The notes: generated by a model from the sequence alone, not told the origin. 64,000 nt of DNA from Candidatus Raymondbacteria bacterium RIFOXYA2_FULL_49_16 (GCA_001789205.1 MFYT01000109.1:19803-83802); one strand, 5' to 3'. Counted from the stretch's first letter, positions 27,518 to 36,521 are shown. Program-made: numbers and translations.

Positions 27518-28573
27518 TTATTTGTTTATGGTATATCGTTTGACCTTCCATTTTTTCTCGAGCGACTCCATCTTCGACGCCTCAACACCCGCGCGCAGCT
27601 GCGCCTCAATAGCGGACGCGACTTCGTCGAGCGCCTGAATACGCGAGAGCGTATCGGAATGCGCCTTGATTATATGATAGCCGAATTCTGTGGTCACGAT
27701 GCCACTCACTTCACCGTTGCGCAGGGCAAAGGCCGCGGCCTCAAACGGCGCGGTCATGACCCCTTTTCGTACAGTACCCAACCGGCCGCCCTCTGCCGCT
27801 GTTCCGTCCTGCGAATACTTCCTGGCAAAAGCGGCAAAATCGCCGCCATTGAGCACTGAATCGCGGATAGCAACGAGTTTCGCCTTCCGCGCCTCGCATT
27901 CACGCGCCACTGCCGCGTCCAGGGATTCAGGAGGAATGCCCGACCGTGCGCATTCAGTCCTAATACTGGTAAGGCCCCGGTCAGGCATGTCGCGGTCTGG
28001 AGCGTTGATGAGTATATGACTGATTGTAATCTCACAAATACGGTACTTTTCCCTGTCCCGCTCATAGGTGCGGGCCACCAGGGAGTCTGGGACAGTGATT
28101 TCGCCGATGTACTCGGCGCGTATTTTCTCCGCGAGCAGTATGTCTCTGAGATGGGCGTTGTACTCGTCGAGAGTCCAGCCGTCCGCTGCCAAGGCATCGG
28201 CAAAGGCCTTTTCGTCATCGTTATAGATGCCTGAACAGATGATGAGAAAGCGTTCGCGAACTTCGCTATCAAAAACCAGGGTTTTCCGTTTCTGCGCCAT
28301 TTTCACAAATATCGCGGACACCACCATATCAGAAAGCGTGCTATTCCACACTGTCTCCCGCTCAATCGGGGAAAAAGTCTTGTCCGGTGAAAACCTGCGG
28401 ATCTGCCGTTCATAACGGTTGACCGCGGTATCGACTTCAGCGCGGGTAACGTATCCCGCTTTGCTCTCAGCCAGCACACCGGGAGGCCGTTTCGAAAAAG
28501 CGCAGGCCGATGCCGCGATACCGCAGACCACGGCGCAGACGAGGGGGATGACCCCGAGATTATTCCTCTTCAT
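27518..28573 (-). CDS. PpiC-type peptidyl-prolyl isomerase lipoprotein, second of a tandem pair
   Basis: Paralogue (351 aa) of the following gene with a clear lipoprotein leader ending ASAC. The parvulin domain includes ICEITISHILINAPDRDMPD, FAAFARKYSQDGTAAEGGRL and FGYHIIKAHSDTLSRI. Its C-terminus is basic (KKWKVKRYTINK). The ATG at 28573 lies inside the end of the cNMP gene (14-nt overlap). Together the two PpiC proteins suggest an operon devoted to folding envelope or secreted proteins. Confidence 0.87.
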   Translation of the reverse strand: MKRNNLGVIPLVCAVVCGIAASACAFSKRPPGVLAESKAGYVTRAEVDTAVNRYERQIRRFSPDKTFSPIERETVWNSTLSDMVVSAIFVKMAQKRKTLVFDSEVRERFLIICSGIYNDDEKAFADALAADGWTLDEYNAHLRDILLAEKIRAEYIGEITVPDSLVARTYERDREKYRICEITISHILINAPDRDMPDRGLTSIRTECARSGIPPESLDAAVARECEARKAKLVAIRDSVLNGGDFAAFARKYSQDGTAAEGGRLGTVRKGVMTAPFEAAAFALRNGEVSGIVTTEFGYHIIKAHSDTLSRIQALDEVASAIEAQLRAGVEASKMESLEKKWKVKRYTINK

Positions 28574-29687
28574 CGTCGACAAAGGCAACCAGCCACTCCC
28601 GGGTAAGAAGGGCCTTTTCAAGTTTTTTTTCAGCATAAGCAATAGATATTTGTTTGTGCGACAAGTGTGTTGTCGCGGTTATTTTCTCGTCAACATCAAT
28701 GAGACCATTGTTCTTCAGTTCGTCCACATGGTCAAGGTTGATGTGGCGGCCCATACCGGCTTTTTCAAGGGCCACTTCGAGCACGGGCTTGGTGAGGGTG
28801 ATATGCCCGGTGTTGCCACGCATTCCCCGCTCCCTGCCAGCGGCAAGCAGCAGCCGGGAAAAAGCGCACGCTTCCTCGCTCAGCGTTTCGCCGGGAAGGG
28901 TTTTCCCGTTGTAATGTGCGAGCAGATACTCGAAAAAAAGCTGGAGAATATCGTGTTTCTTGATCACTACCATGTCTCTGCCCTTGCTGCTCTTGCCAAT
29001 GACGATCAGTTCCTTGAGAATAAGTTCGGTGAGGATTTTATCGACATCGCCGCCAGAAATGCCGATAGCGTATAACGATTCTTCTTTGATGAGCTCGAGA
29101 GGAATGGCAATAGAGCCGGAACTTTCCGAGATATAGTTATCGGCCAGGAGAAGGATAAGATTGACCACCCCGCCCATATTGTCTGAAATCAGGTTCTCAC
29201 TGTTTTTGTACAGGGTATCGCGCAGCCGTTTGACTACCATTTCAATGACCGAGACCAGCCACGACGGTATTTTTGTATACGTGTCATCGAGAACAGTGCG
29301 ATCAATGGCAAGTGCGGTGCAGTCTTCGATCACCTGCGCGGTCGCCGACCGGGGCATGGCAAGGAGCAGGGACATTTCACCCAATACGCTGCCAGGTCCC
29401 AGTATGGCAAGTTCAATGGTCTTTGCGCCTTCCTGTTTGAGCACTTTGACCTTGCCGGTTTTGATGATGAACATTTCCGTGGTAGTATCACCTTCGATAA
29501 AAATGAGCGATCCGCGTTTGAAAGAACGCTGGTGCTTTGCCGCGGTAGCGCTTTGTGAATGGAGACCAGTGCCGGCTGGCTGGGCCGCCTGCCCGCCGCC
29601 CGCGGGAGGCTGCTGCGGCTGGGTCCGGATCAGCCCGGGACGGGCGCCGGTTTTAAGTTTACCCGAGGGGGTATCGAACCGCATCAT
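28560..29687 (-). CDS. Cyclic nucleotide-binding domain protein with winged-helix-like tail
   Basis: A 375-aa protein. A Pro/Gln/Ala-rich N-terminus (about 1-50) precedes a cNMP-binding fold: RGSLIFIEGDTTTEMFIIKTG, then ILGPGSVLGEMSLLLAMPRSATAQV, which is the phosphate-binding cassette with GEMS and PRSAT. The C-terminal half has two helical segments that look like winged helices (IGISGGDVDKILTELILKEL) but no standard Crp HTH. It overlaps the next cNMP gene by 4 nt. It is probably a paralogue that signals to, or regulates, the folding operon; ligand unknown. Confidence 0.82.
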   Translation of the reverse strand: MMRFDTPSGKLKTGARPGLIRTQPQQPPAGGGQAAQPAGTGLHSQSATAAKHQRSFKRGSLIFIEGDTTTEMFIIKTGKVKVLKQEGAKTIELAILGPGSVLGEMSLLLAMPRSATAQVIEDCTALAIDRTVLDDTYTKIPSWLVSVIEMVVKRLRDTLYKNSENLISDNMGGVVNLILLLADNYISESSGSIAIPLELIKEESLYAIGISGGDVDKILTELILKELIVIGKSSKGRDMVVIKKHDILQLFFEYLLAHYNGKTLPGETLSEEACAFSRLLLAAGRERGMRGNTGHITLTKPVLEVALEKAGMGRHINLDHVDELKNNGLIDVDEKITATTHLSHKQISIAYAEKKLEKALLTREWLVAFVDDEEE

Positions 29688-30688
29688 GGTTTTTTCTGCT
29701 CCCCTTCGGTCTCAAGCCTGAATTTCCCGATCCACGATTTCACCTTTTTGATCCTGTACAGACTGCGCCGGTCGTAGAGTATGCCTTCTTCGTCACCGTA
29801 CATACCGGGCAGGGCGGCTGAAAGAATACCCTTTTTCTCAAATTCCTTGATGGCGCTACGGTTGGTCTTTTCATCGCCAAAATCAAGCGCGGAAAAAGGA
29901 AGAAAATATCCATCCGCGGTCTGCTTGCCGTGCTTCTGCGCCACATAGGCGATATTGCCGAGGAATTCGTGCTGTGGATCAGTGAGGTCAGCGCCCATGA
30001 TCTCCTTGCCCTGCGCCTTGAGCTTCCTGAATTCGACAAAAAGCTTGAGCGCTTCGGCATCGGCGACCGTGACCAGGGTATCGCCTTCGGTGTCCTTTTC
30101 AAGGACTGCCAGCGTTCGCTTCTGGAGGCTTTCAAGAGCCGCGCGCACCGCTTTGTTCGACATGCGCGTGGTAAACATGGAGAAATTGAGCAGATGATTG
30201 AACGGCAGAAACACCTTGTCTTTGGCGCCTTTACCGTACCGTTGGAGCATAAGCGCCACCATGCTCGCTGCGGCGCACTCGCGGTCTCGGACCAGGGACT
30301 TTCCCACACGCGTATTGGCGTCGCGCAGGCGCGAGGTAACGATCTTGACAATGGACCTGAGCCAAAGCGGCACCTTTTCCATGATAGAGTCGAACACAAG
30401 ACGGTTGATGACCATGACCTTGGTCGGTTTGACCGCGCGGACCGTCGCGGAACGGGGCATATTGTCGAGTAGGGCCATCTCCCCGATCATGGCGCCGGTC
30501 CCCAGCTTTGCCAGCTGGATGGCACCCTCGTCCGTATTTTTCAGGACACACACCTCCCCTTCCTGGACCACGAACATCTCGTTGCCGCGTTCGCCTTCCT
30601 TGAAAAGGTCTTCGTTCACCTTATAGACTTTTTCCTGCCGTATTACCGGCCGCTGTCCTGTTTTAAGCGTCCCGCTGTCACCAAGCAT
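29684..30688 (-). CDS. Cyclic nucleotide-binding domain protein, paralogue of the next gene
   Basis: A 334-aa protein with an N-terminal cNMP domain: VNEDLFKEGERGNEMFVVQEG, then LGTGAMIGEMALLDNMPRSATVRA. The tail contains two further helical modules (VRAALESLQKRTLAVLEKD, TNRSAIKEFEKKGILSAALP) resembling winged helices, with the same layout as its neighbour, so the pair arose by duplication. Start abuts the trxB stop with no spacer. A receptor for a cyclic nucleotide or related ligand is likely; DNA binding is only an inference. Confidence 0.82.
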   Translation of the reverse strand: MLGDSGTLKTGQRPVIRQEKVYKVNEDLFKEGERGNEMFVVQEGEVCVLKNTDEGAIQLAKLGTGAMIGEMALLDNMPRSATVRAVKPTKVMVINRLVFDSIMEKVPLWLRSIVKIVTSRLRDANTRVGKSLVRDRECAAASMVALMLQRYGKGAKDKVFLPFNHLLNFSMFTTRMSNKAVRAALESLQKRTLAVLEKDTEGDTLVTVADAEALKLFVEFRKLKAQGKEIMGADLTDPQHEFLGNIAYVAQKHGKQTADGYFLPFSALDFGDEKTNRSAIKEFEKKGILSAALPGMYGDEEGILYDRRSLYRIKKVKSWIGKFRLETEGEQKKP

Positions 30689-31624
30689 TCATCCCTCGTG
30701 TGATTCAAGATACCGTTGCGCGTCGAGCGCTGCCATGCAGCCGCTTCCCGCAGCGGTAATCGCCTGCCGGTACCGGCTGTCTTGCACGTCACCGCAGGCG
30801 AACACACCCTCGGCGCTTGTTACCGTTGAGCTTGGTACGGTCACGATATATCCTGTCTCGTTCAATTTGATTTGTCCTTCGATAAACGCGGTGTTGGGTG
30901 TATGGCCAATGGCATAGAAGATGCCGTTTACCGGAATTTCCCGCGTTGCGCCGGAAACCACGTCCTTCAGGACCGCCCCCTCAACCTTCTGCGTCCCGAG
31001 CGCATCGACTAATACGGTGTTCCAGAGTAGCGTTATTTTCGGGTGTTCCATGGCGCGCTTCACCATGATCTGCGATGCCCGCAAAGCATCGCGGCGGTGG
31101 ACAATATAGACCATGCTGGCAAAATTCGTAAGATAACTCGCCTCTTCGACGGCGGAATCGCCGCCACCCACAACAAGGAGTTCCTTGTTGCGGAAAATAG
31201 GCAGTGCGCCGTCGCAGACCGCGCAGGCTGAAATGCCCCGGTTCCACAACCGCTCTTCCGCAGGCACATGCATGCGCTTGGCCACAGCGCCGGTGGCGAT
31301 AATGACCGCGTGCGCCTGCACTTCGGTGTCACCCTTGACCATGAGCGGGGCATGGGCGCAATCAATCGCCAGCACATCTTCAGGGACCATGCGTGCGCCG
31401 TATTTGACCGCTTGCTGTTTCATGCGTTCGACAAGCTCGGGACCTGTTATACCATCGGGAAATCCGGGAAAATTCTCCACTTCCGTGGTGGTAGTGAGTT
31501 GTCCGCCCGCGGAGCCGCCCGCCATGACACCCTCAAAGACAACAGGGTTCAGGTTTGCGCGGGCGCAATAGACTGCCGCGGTGAGTCCGGCCGGACCGCT
31601 TCCGATGATTACAACCTTTTCCAC
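30689..31624 (-). CDS. trxB: Thioredoxin reductase
   Basis: TrxB (311 aa) reduces thioredoxin with NADPH. The FAD-binding motif is [20 protein letters not shown], the redox Cys pair is CAVCDG, NADPH binding is [15 protein letters not shown], and the C-terminal FAD motif is [21 protein letters not shown] prefer the GTG at 31624 (protein MEKVVIIG) because AAGGAAAGGAA lies just upstream and this is the usual N-terminus; an ATG at 31657 would add 11 residues. It overlaps the rmlB end by 16 nt. It supplies electrons that DsbD elsewhere in the window could use. Confidence 0.93.
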   Translation of the reverse strand: MEKVVIIGSGPAGLTAAVYCARANLNPVVFEGVMAGGSAGGQLTTTTEVENFPGFPDGITGPELVERMKQQAVKYGARMVPEDVLAIDCAHAPLMVKGDTEVQAHAVIIATGAVAKRMHVPAEERLWNRGISACAVCDGALPIFRNKELLVVGGGDSAVEEASYLTNFASMVYIVHRRDALRASQIMVKRAMEHPKITLLWNTVLVDALGTQKVEGAVLKDVVSGATREIPVNGIFYAIGHTPNTAFIEGQIKLNETGYIVTVPSSTVTSAEGVFACGDVQDSRYRQAITAAGSGCMAALDAQRYLESHEG

Positions 31625-32598
31625 GAACTGTTCCTTTCCTTGAGCGGCCGCCACCATGCTTCATTTTCCCGGTACCACGCCACAGTCTCGGCGAGTCCAT
31701 TTTCAAAGGTGTATGCCGGTTTCCAGCCCAATCGCCCCATGATCTTGGAAGCGTCAATCGCGTACCTGAAATCGTGGCCGGGCCGGTCAACGACATATTC
31801 GATATACGATTCGTCTTTGCCCATGAGACGCAGGATTTCCCGGGCGATGTCGATGTTTGTCCATTCGTTCAGGCCGCCGATGTTATATACCTCTCCCTCG
31901 CGTCCCTTTTGCAGAACCGTGAATATGGCGCTGCAATGGTCTCGCACATGCAGCCAGTCGCGTATATTTTCTCCCTTGCCATAGATGGGGATTCTTTTAT
32001 TTTCCATGAGATTGGTGATGAGCAATGGTATCAGTTTTTCCGGAAATTGCAGCGGGCCATAATTATTTGAACACCGGGTTATGGTCCCCGGAAATTTAAA
32101 CGTATGGAAATACGATCTGACCAACATATCAGAGGCGGCCTTGCTTGCCGAGTAAGGGGAATTGGGCGCAAGAGGGGTTTGTTCGGTGAACAAACCGCCA
32201 TTGCGTTCGAGCGAACCATACACCTCATCGGTTGACACATGAACAAAACGGGGGATCTTCTTTTTTCGCGCGGTTTCGAGCAGCAGATGAGTGCCTAAAA
32301 CATTGGTCTGGGTAAAAATCAGTGGTCCAGTGATACTTTTATCCACATGGGATTCGGCGGCAAAGTGTACTACCGCCCCAATGCCGGTCATCGCGTTTTC
32401 AACCGTCTCCGGGTCGTTAATGGTACCTTGAATGAAAGTATATCTTTGATTGCCACTGATAGAAGACAGGTTTTCGGCATTACCCGCATAAGTAAGGGAA
32501 TCTAAATTGACGATCTGTATATCTTTTTCTTTTTCAAGGACATGCAGAATAAAATTTGAACCGATAAATCCGCATCCACCAGTGACTAACAATCGCAT
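31609..32598 (-). CDS. rmlB: dTDP-glucose 4,6-dehydratase
   Basis: RmlB (329 aa) makes dTDP-4-keto-6-deoxyglucose for deoxysugars of surface polysaccharide. The NAD motif is [17 protein letters not shown], the catalytic Thr-Asp-Glu is in [11 protein letters not shown], and YxxxK is in [35 protein letters not shown] is also typical. The ATG at 32598 has AAGGGG upstream; a longer open frame is not needed. The other rml genes are not in the window, so the pathway partner genes lie elsewhere. First gene of the operon through trxB to the lipoprotein. Confidence 0.92.
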   Translation of the reverse strand: MRLLVTGGCGFIGSNFILHVLEKEKDIQIVNLDSLTYAGNAENLSSISGNQRYTFIQGTINDPETVENAMTGIGAVVHFAAESHVDKSITGPLIFTQTNVLGTHLLLETARKKKIPRFVHVSTDEVYGSLERNGGLFTEQTPLAPNSPYSASKAASDMLVRSYFHTFKFPGTITRCSNNYGPLQFPEKLIPLLITNLMENKRIPIYGKGENIRDWLHVRDHCSAIFTVLQKGREGEVYNIGGLNEWTNIDIAREILRLMGKDESYIEYVVDRPGHDFRYAIDASKIMGRLGWKPAYTFENGLAETVAWYRENEAWWRPLKERNSSWKRL

Positions 32599-32644
32599 TG
32601 ACGCCCCTTGATCATGTAATATATTCTCATGAAAATGTAGTAAA

Positions 32645-32674
32645 AAGATACAGATAAATTCTAGAATAAGGCAA
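32645..32674 (-). promoter_or_regulatory. Sigma70-type promoter of the rmlB operon
   Basis: Minus strand: TTGCCT (32674-32669), 18-bp spacer, TATCTT (32650-32645). It lies about 47 nt before the rmlB ATG and just after the panB stop, so the two operons are separately transcribed. Confidence 0.5.
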
Positions 32675-32692
32675 GGTAAATAGCCTGCCCAT

Positions 32693-33466
32693 TCAGCGGT
32701 AGCTTTCTTCATTTAAAGGATAGGCGCCTGAACGCACATCGCAGGCAAAAGTCGCACACCCGTCTATCATCTCTTTTTTTAGTCCTTTATAATGCCGGAC
32801 AAATTTCGGCTTGAATTTGGTGAAAATTCCCAGAAGATCGTTGAAGACTAAAACCTGGCCATCGCATTCCTTTCCAGCGCCAATGCCAATAGTAGGTATG
32901 AAAAGCTCTTGGGTAATGGTTTTTGCAAGCGCCGCGGACATGCATTCAAGCACAATGGCAAAACACCCCGCGTCCTGTATCTGGCGCGTCTCTTCCCGCA
33001 ATCGGGCGGCCTCGACACTGTCCTTTCCCCGGACTTTGTATTCCGTCGCGGTCTGCGGCAAGACCCCAGCATGCCCCATGACTGGAATTCCCGCGTTAAC
33101 AAGCGATTTGATGACAGGAACGTTACACCCTTCTATCTTGACCGCGGCGCAACCGGTGTCAATAAGCGTTTGCGCGTTCCGCATGGCGCTCTCCGGGGTA
33201 TCGTATGTTTGAAAAGGCATGTCACACACGATAAAGGCCTGGGGCGCTCCCCGGACAACCGCCTTGAGGTGGTGTTCCATGTCAGCGAGCGTAACCTCGC
33301 GGGTGGTCTGGTACCCGAGAACCGTGACACCGAGCGAATCGCCCACCAGCACAATATCAGCGCTGGCCGCGTGGACCGCCTCGGCTGAAGCCGAATCGTA
33401 GGCCGTGATCATGACGATCTTTCGGGCCTTCTCTTTCTTTTCACGGAAGACAGCGGTGGAAATCAT
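32693..33466 (-). CDS. panB: 3-methyl-2-oxobutanoate hydroxymethyltransferase
   Basis: PanB (257 aa) makes ketopantoate for pantothenate and coenzyme A. Typical motifs are MITAYDSASAEAVHAA, LVGDSLGVTVLGYQTT, MEHHLKAVVRGAP, and VKIEGC. It binds Mg2+ through the DSLG Asp and the later Glu. The start overlaps the deoxynucleoside kinase stop by 4 nt. folK, deoxynucleoside kinase and panB form one operon, a common combination. No panC or panD is in the window. Confidence 0.95.
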   Translation of the reverse strand: MISTAVFREKKEKARKIVMITAYDSASAEAVHAASADIVLVGDSLGVTVLGYQTTREVTLADMEHHLKAVVRGAPQAFIVCDMPFQTYDTPESAMRNAQTLIDTGCAAVKIEGCNVPVIKSLVNAGIPVMGHAGVLPQTATEYKVRGKDSVEAARLREETRQIQDAGCFAIVLECMSAALAKTITQELFIPTIGIGAGKECDGQVLVFNDLLGIFTKFKPKFVRHYKGLKKEMIDGCATFACDVRSGAYPLNEESYR

Positions 33467-34131
33467 TTCTTCACATGGGTAAGTGGCTTGAAATAACGCG
33501 TACCTTTGCCGCCCTTGTTCAACTCTTTAAGGATTTCATCAAACTCTTCGGCATTGCGCACAAAATCTATTTCCGTGGCATCAACAATGAGCACGGGCGC
33601 GTCAGTGTAATTGAAAAAGAAATGGTTATAGGCTTCGTTGACCGATTCGATATACTCGGGTTCGAGCGATGATTCGTAGGTCCGGTTGCGCTCCCTGACA
33701 TTTTTGAGCAGCCGCTTGCCGGTTGCCTGGAGATATATAATGAAATCGGGCTTGGGAATATGGGTCTCGAGGATCTCCGCGACGCGATCGTAGAGTGAAA
33801 ACTCGTTTTCATTGAGGTTAAGGTTGGCGAAAATCCGGTCTTTTGCGAACATGTAGTCCGAAACCACGATCTGATGAAAAAGGTCTTTCTGGCCTATTTC
33901 TAGTTGCTGCCGGTATCGTGAGAGCAGAAAGAAAAGCTGCGTCTGGAACGCATAGCGGCCACGGTCATTGTAAAATTTCTGTATGAACGGGTTTTCCTCC
34001 ACCTCCTCGAGAATAAGCTTGGCAGTAAGACGGGCTGCAAGCAGTGAGGCGAATGAGGTTTTTCCCGCTCCAATAGCCCCTTCAACGGCAAGATAATGGA
34101 TCTGTTTGAGAAAATCGCCCTGCTGTTTCAT
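33463..34131 (-). CDS. Deoxynucleoside kinase
   Basis: Deoxyadenosine/deoxyguanosine-kinase-like enzyme (222 aa) for nucleoside salvage. The P-loop is VEGAIGAGKTSFASLLA, the base-binding segment is LILEEVEENPFIQKFYND, the catalytic site includes VVSDYMFAKDRIFA, and the LID carries KNVRERNRTYESSLE. Overlaps the folK stop by 4 nt and panB by 4 nt. Substrate specificity among deoxynucleosides cannot be read. Confidence 0.9.
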   Translation of the reverse strand: MKQQGDFLKQIHYLAVEGAIGAGKTSFASLLAARLTAKLILEEVEENPFIQKFYNDRGRYAFQTQLFFLLSRYRQQLEIGQKDLFHQIVVSDYMFAKDRIFANLNLNENEFSLYDRVAEILETHIPKPDFIIYLQATGKRLLKNVRERNRTYESSLEPEYIESVNEAYNHFFFNYTDAPVLIVDATEIDFVRNAEEFDEILKELNKGGKGTRYFKPLTHVKK

Positions 34132-34622
34132 AGTTCGCCGATCTCCTGGCTGCGTACGTGCGCGGGCGCGGCCTCAAGAAGCTCTGAAACGGTCTTTTGA
34201 AGGAGTGGGTGAAAAAGGTCGGGTTTGATGTCGTTCAGGGGTCTAAGCACGAAAAGACGGTTTGGCAATTCGGGGTGTGGAACGGTGAGATCGCCAGCTT
34301 TCAGGATATTTGAATCATAGATGAGGATATCAAGATCAATGAGGCGGGGAAGTTTCTCACCCTTTCCCGAAGTGCGCCCAAGGTCAGCCTCGATGCGCTG
34401 CAACGCGTGGAGAAGATCAGTTGGTTCGAGGTCGGTCATGACTTCAACAGCGCCATTAATGAATTTTCCAGGACCGCCGCCCTGGACTGGAGCGGATTCG
34501 TAGTTGCGGGATTTACGCAACACAGTACCTATTCCCCTCTCAAAAATCGCTGAAAGCGCGCTCTGGATATTAGCCAGCCGGTCACCCTGGTTTGAACCAT
34601 ACCCAATATAGGCGATAGCCAT
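34128..34622 (-). CDS. folK: 2-amino-4-hydroxy-6-hydroxymethyldihydropteridine pyrophosphokinase
   Basis: FolK (164 aa) transfers pyrophosphate from ATP to the pterin in folate synthesis. Motifs: YIGYGSNQGDRLANIQSAL, RNYESAPVQGGGPGKFINGA, IEADLGRTSGKGEKLPRLID and LDILIYDS, the signature with the metal-binding Asp pair. The first gene of the folK-kinase-panB operon, with GGAAGGAG upstream of the ATG. No other folate gene is nearby. Confidence 0.94.
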   Translation of the reverse strand: MAIAYIGYGSNQGDRLANIQSALSAIFERGIGTVLRKSRNYESAPVQGGGPGKFINGAVEVMTDLEPTDLLHALQRIEADLGRTSGKGEKLPRLIDLDILIYDSNILKAGDLTVPHPELPNRLFVLRPLNDIKPDLFHPLLQKTVSELLEAAPAHVRSQEIGEL

Positions 34623-34645
34623 GAGCGAGGTCTCCTTCCAGAAAT

Positions 34646-34675
34646 AAGATACCTTTTGGGCCAGGGTGAATTCAA
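34646..34675 (-). promoter_or_regulatory. Promoter of the folK operon
   Basis: Minus strand TTGAAT (34675-34670), 18-bp spacer, TATCTT (34651-34646), followed by the GGAAGGAG ribosome-binding site of folK. Confidence 0.45.
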
Positions 34676-34698
34676 CATATCAAGATTCATTATTTTTA

Positions 34699-34727
34699 TT
34701 GCCAGATTAAATGTAGAATATTAGATT
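34699..34727 (+). promoter_or_regulatory. Promoter of the small acidic protein
   Basis: TTGCCA (34699-34704), 17-bp spacer and TAGATT (34722-34727), divergent from the folK promoter. The downstream ribosome-binding site AAAGGAGG is strong. Confidence 0.4.
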
Positions 34728-34762
34728 TCATAAATAAAGGACAGCGAAAGGAGGAAAAACAC

Positions 34763-34984
34763 ATGTCCGGTACCAATTACGAGAACGAAAAAAGTCCCTT
34801 CACCCCTTCGGGCGATCTGGAGGATGAAAGCAATCTAAACGAGATACTGATGGATCTTAACGAAGACGATGATGAAGACGGTGAAAACGACATCGCCGAA
34901 ATCAGCGAGATCGAGGAGATCGACAGCGAATCCGATGATTTGGAAGAAGACGAACTCGACGAAGATGGCGAAGAATTTAATTGA
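34763..34984 (+). CDS. Small highly acidic protein, unknown function
   Basis: A 73-aa protein with 33 Asp or Glu, one Lys and no Arg, and no predicted fold; it is probably disordered (for example EISEIEEIDSESDDLEEDEL). It could be a protein-binding acidic tail, an RNA polymerase delta-like factor, or a metal/cation buffer, but no match to a known family can be made from sequence alone. The ribosome-binding site AAAGGAGG at 8-9 nt spacing is the strongest in the region, so it is likely made in quantity. It stands alone between folK and the STAS-like gene. Confidence 0.7.
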   Translation: MSGTNYENEKSPFTPSGDLEDESNLNEILMDLNEDDDEDGENDIAEISEIEEIDSESDDLEEDELDEDGEEFN

Positions 34985-35146
34985 CGCCCGTTTGCTGAAG
35001 GCGCTCTGATACGGGGGCATACGCAGACGCTATTAGGTATTTCTTGTTTTCTTCAGACAATCCTCCAGACAAAGTTGCAACGCAATTCAAGGCAACTGGC
35101 TAGGTCTTTGTGTTTATTGCAGTTATTGTAGTTTTTTTTTAATATG
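34985..35146. other. Non-coding gap, no gene seen
   Basis: Between the acidic protein and the next promoter there is no convincing open frame, terminator or repeat. A weak 5-bp inverted repeat GTTGC/GCAAC lies around 35074-35096 without a U-tract. Confidence 0.5.
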
Positions 35147-35175
35147 TTGACATTTCATTGAATTTAATATATTTT
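35147..35175 (+). promoter_or_regulatory. Promoter giving a predicted leaderless start
   Basis: Perfect TTGACA (35147-35152), 17 bp, then TATTTT (35170-35175) within an AT-rich tract. The predicted transcript start (about 7 nt after the -10) is the A of the ATG at 35182. Alternative -10 hexamers in the same tract (TATATT at 15 bp) would shift it by 2 nt. Confidence 0.6.
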
Positions 35176-35181
35176 ATATAT

Positions 35182-35592
35182 ATGCGGGGTATTAATCGCT
35201 TAAGTTGTGAAATGAGGGGTTCACTCCTTTCCGTTGCGATTACTGGAGACCTTGAAACCGGCGATCTTATCAATTTTTCCTACAAAGTCATGCGTCAACT
35301 GGATCGGATCCGCGCCCCGTTCTTTGCCTTGATCAATATTCATGAGGCAACACTTACTATTCTCGAAGGTCTTGAAGGAAAAATCAGCAAGCAGTTCAAT
35401 GATTTGGCACGTGAAAAAAAAACCATTGCCATTGCCTATGTACTTCCGCCGGAAATGTGCAAATTCTACCTAAAGAGAAAATGCCCTGAGAGCATCAGAG
35501 TATTTGAAGATTCGATCGCTGCCATGCATTGGCTCGAAAGCTTGGGCTTAACGACCGAAAAAAACGCCTCTTCCCTTGCCCAGTTTGCCTGA
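35182..35592 (+). CDS. SpoIIAA/STAS-like protein
   Basis: A 136-aa protein whose pattern of alternating strands and helices resembles the SpoIIAA-like (STAS-related) family: LLSVAITGDLETGDLINFSY, TIAIAYVLPPEM, and a C-terminal RVFEDSIAAMHWLESLG helix. The ATG at 35182 is chosen because it coincides with the predicted transcription start; no ribosome-binding site is present. An in-frame ATG at 35158 lies inside the promoter. Its target is unknown. The window also has two STAS-domain genes downstream. Confidence 0.6.
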   Translation: MRGINRLSCEMRGSLLSVAITGDLETGDLINFSYKVMRQLDRIRAPFFALINIHEATLTILEGLEGKISKQFNDLAREKKTIAIAYVLPPEMCKFYLKRKCPESIRVFEDSIAAMHWLESLGLTTEKNASSLAQFA

Positions 35593-35779
35593 ACAACGCC
35601 GATACAATAACATCATGGACGAGGGTGCAGGGGCTTCAAAGCTTGGTACAAATTAACAATATCCTTAAAAATAAAACATACTATTCGATTGCTGGCCCAT
35701 TCCAATACTTGCTAACCACCGTAAAAATGTATTATATATCGAAAAACCATACTTAACTACATTTCCAAAAGGAGCGTTC

Positions 35780-36490
35780 ATGGGAGGTACACACAGTCAT
35801 GAAGTGAGTTTTTTTAAACCAACTTCAGAACACGGCAAGGCCAATAAAAAATTGATCATTGCGCTGGTGATTATCTGGATCGTCTGCGTTTTCGGATTTC
35901 AGGCCCTGCTTATTCTTTTCGCGAAACCAACACCCGAAGCAAACCTCATTTCTTTTGAAACAGCGTGGTCCGGCGCCGCCCAATCAGGAGCTACCGAAAC
36001 CGTGCAGAAAACCCTGGCGCGCACCTTTCTCGCCGTACTGGGAAAAAATATTGCTATTTCAGCGGATCACAAAAAGGTGTTGAAAGAATCACTTTCCGCA
36101 ACAGTGCTCTCCCTTGTGCCAGCGGACCAAAAAGCGCCATTTCAGGAAACCCTTGCTCAAAATCCTTCGCTTGCGGTTACAACCGCAATTCAGGTCATTG
36201 GCCTTTCGGGAACAGGATTCGATAAAATCATGGCCAACCTGCTCCCCTCTTCGCTTGTCCCGGTCGCTTCCGAGGAAATTTCAGCGGAAAACAAGACCGC
36301 GCTTCCCGCGATCATGAAGCTCTACTGCACGCACAATCAGTGCGGTCTCACCACCATGCGCTTTTTGGGTTTTCCTTTCCATTATTGGTATACTGCGCAG
36401 TTCCTTCTCATTCTCTTTGTGGGTCTCTGCTTGATATACGCGATCATGATCGGGCGGATAAACCGGAAGTTTAAATTCATCGAAGAATAA
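35780..36490 (+). CDS. Sodium:solute symporter small subunit (DUF4212-like) with large periplasmic insertion
   Basis: A 236-aa protein with two membrane helices (about residues 24-46 and 208-230). Its C-terminus, LGFPFHYWYTAQFLLILF and IGRINRKFKFIEE, matches the small-subunit family that accompanies VC_2705-type sodium symporters. Family members of about 90 aa have the two helices close together; here about 150 residues lie between them, rich in Ala, Lys and Glu (HKKVLKESLSATVLSLVPAD). This is either a lineage variant or an added sensing domain. AGGAG precedes the ATG. The symporter gene follows after 31 nt. Confidence 0.75.
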   Translation: MGGTHSHEVSFFKPTSEHGKANKKLIIALVIIWIVCVFGFQALLILFAKPTPEANLISFETAWSGAAQSGATETVQKTLARTFLAVLGKNIAISADHKKVLKESLSATVLSLVPADQKAPFQETLAQNPSLAVTTAIQVIGLSGTGFDKIMANLLPSSLVPVASEEISAENKTALPAIMKLYCTHNQCGLTTMRFLGFPFHYWYTAQFLLILFVGLCLIYAIMIGRINRKFKFIEE

Positions 36491-36521
36491 GGCGACAAAA
36501 CCACCAAATCAGGAGAAACAC

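Noticed and set aside
31625-31657. ATG 31657 as the trxB start
   Set aside because: The usual TrxB N-terminus and a good ribosome-binding site point to GTG 31624; the ATG cannot be fully excluded.
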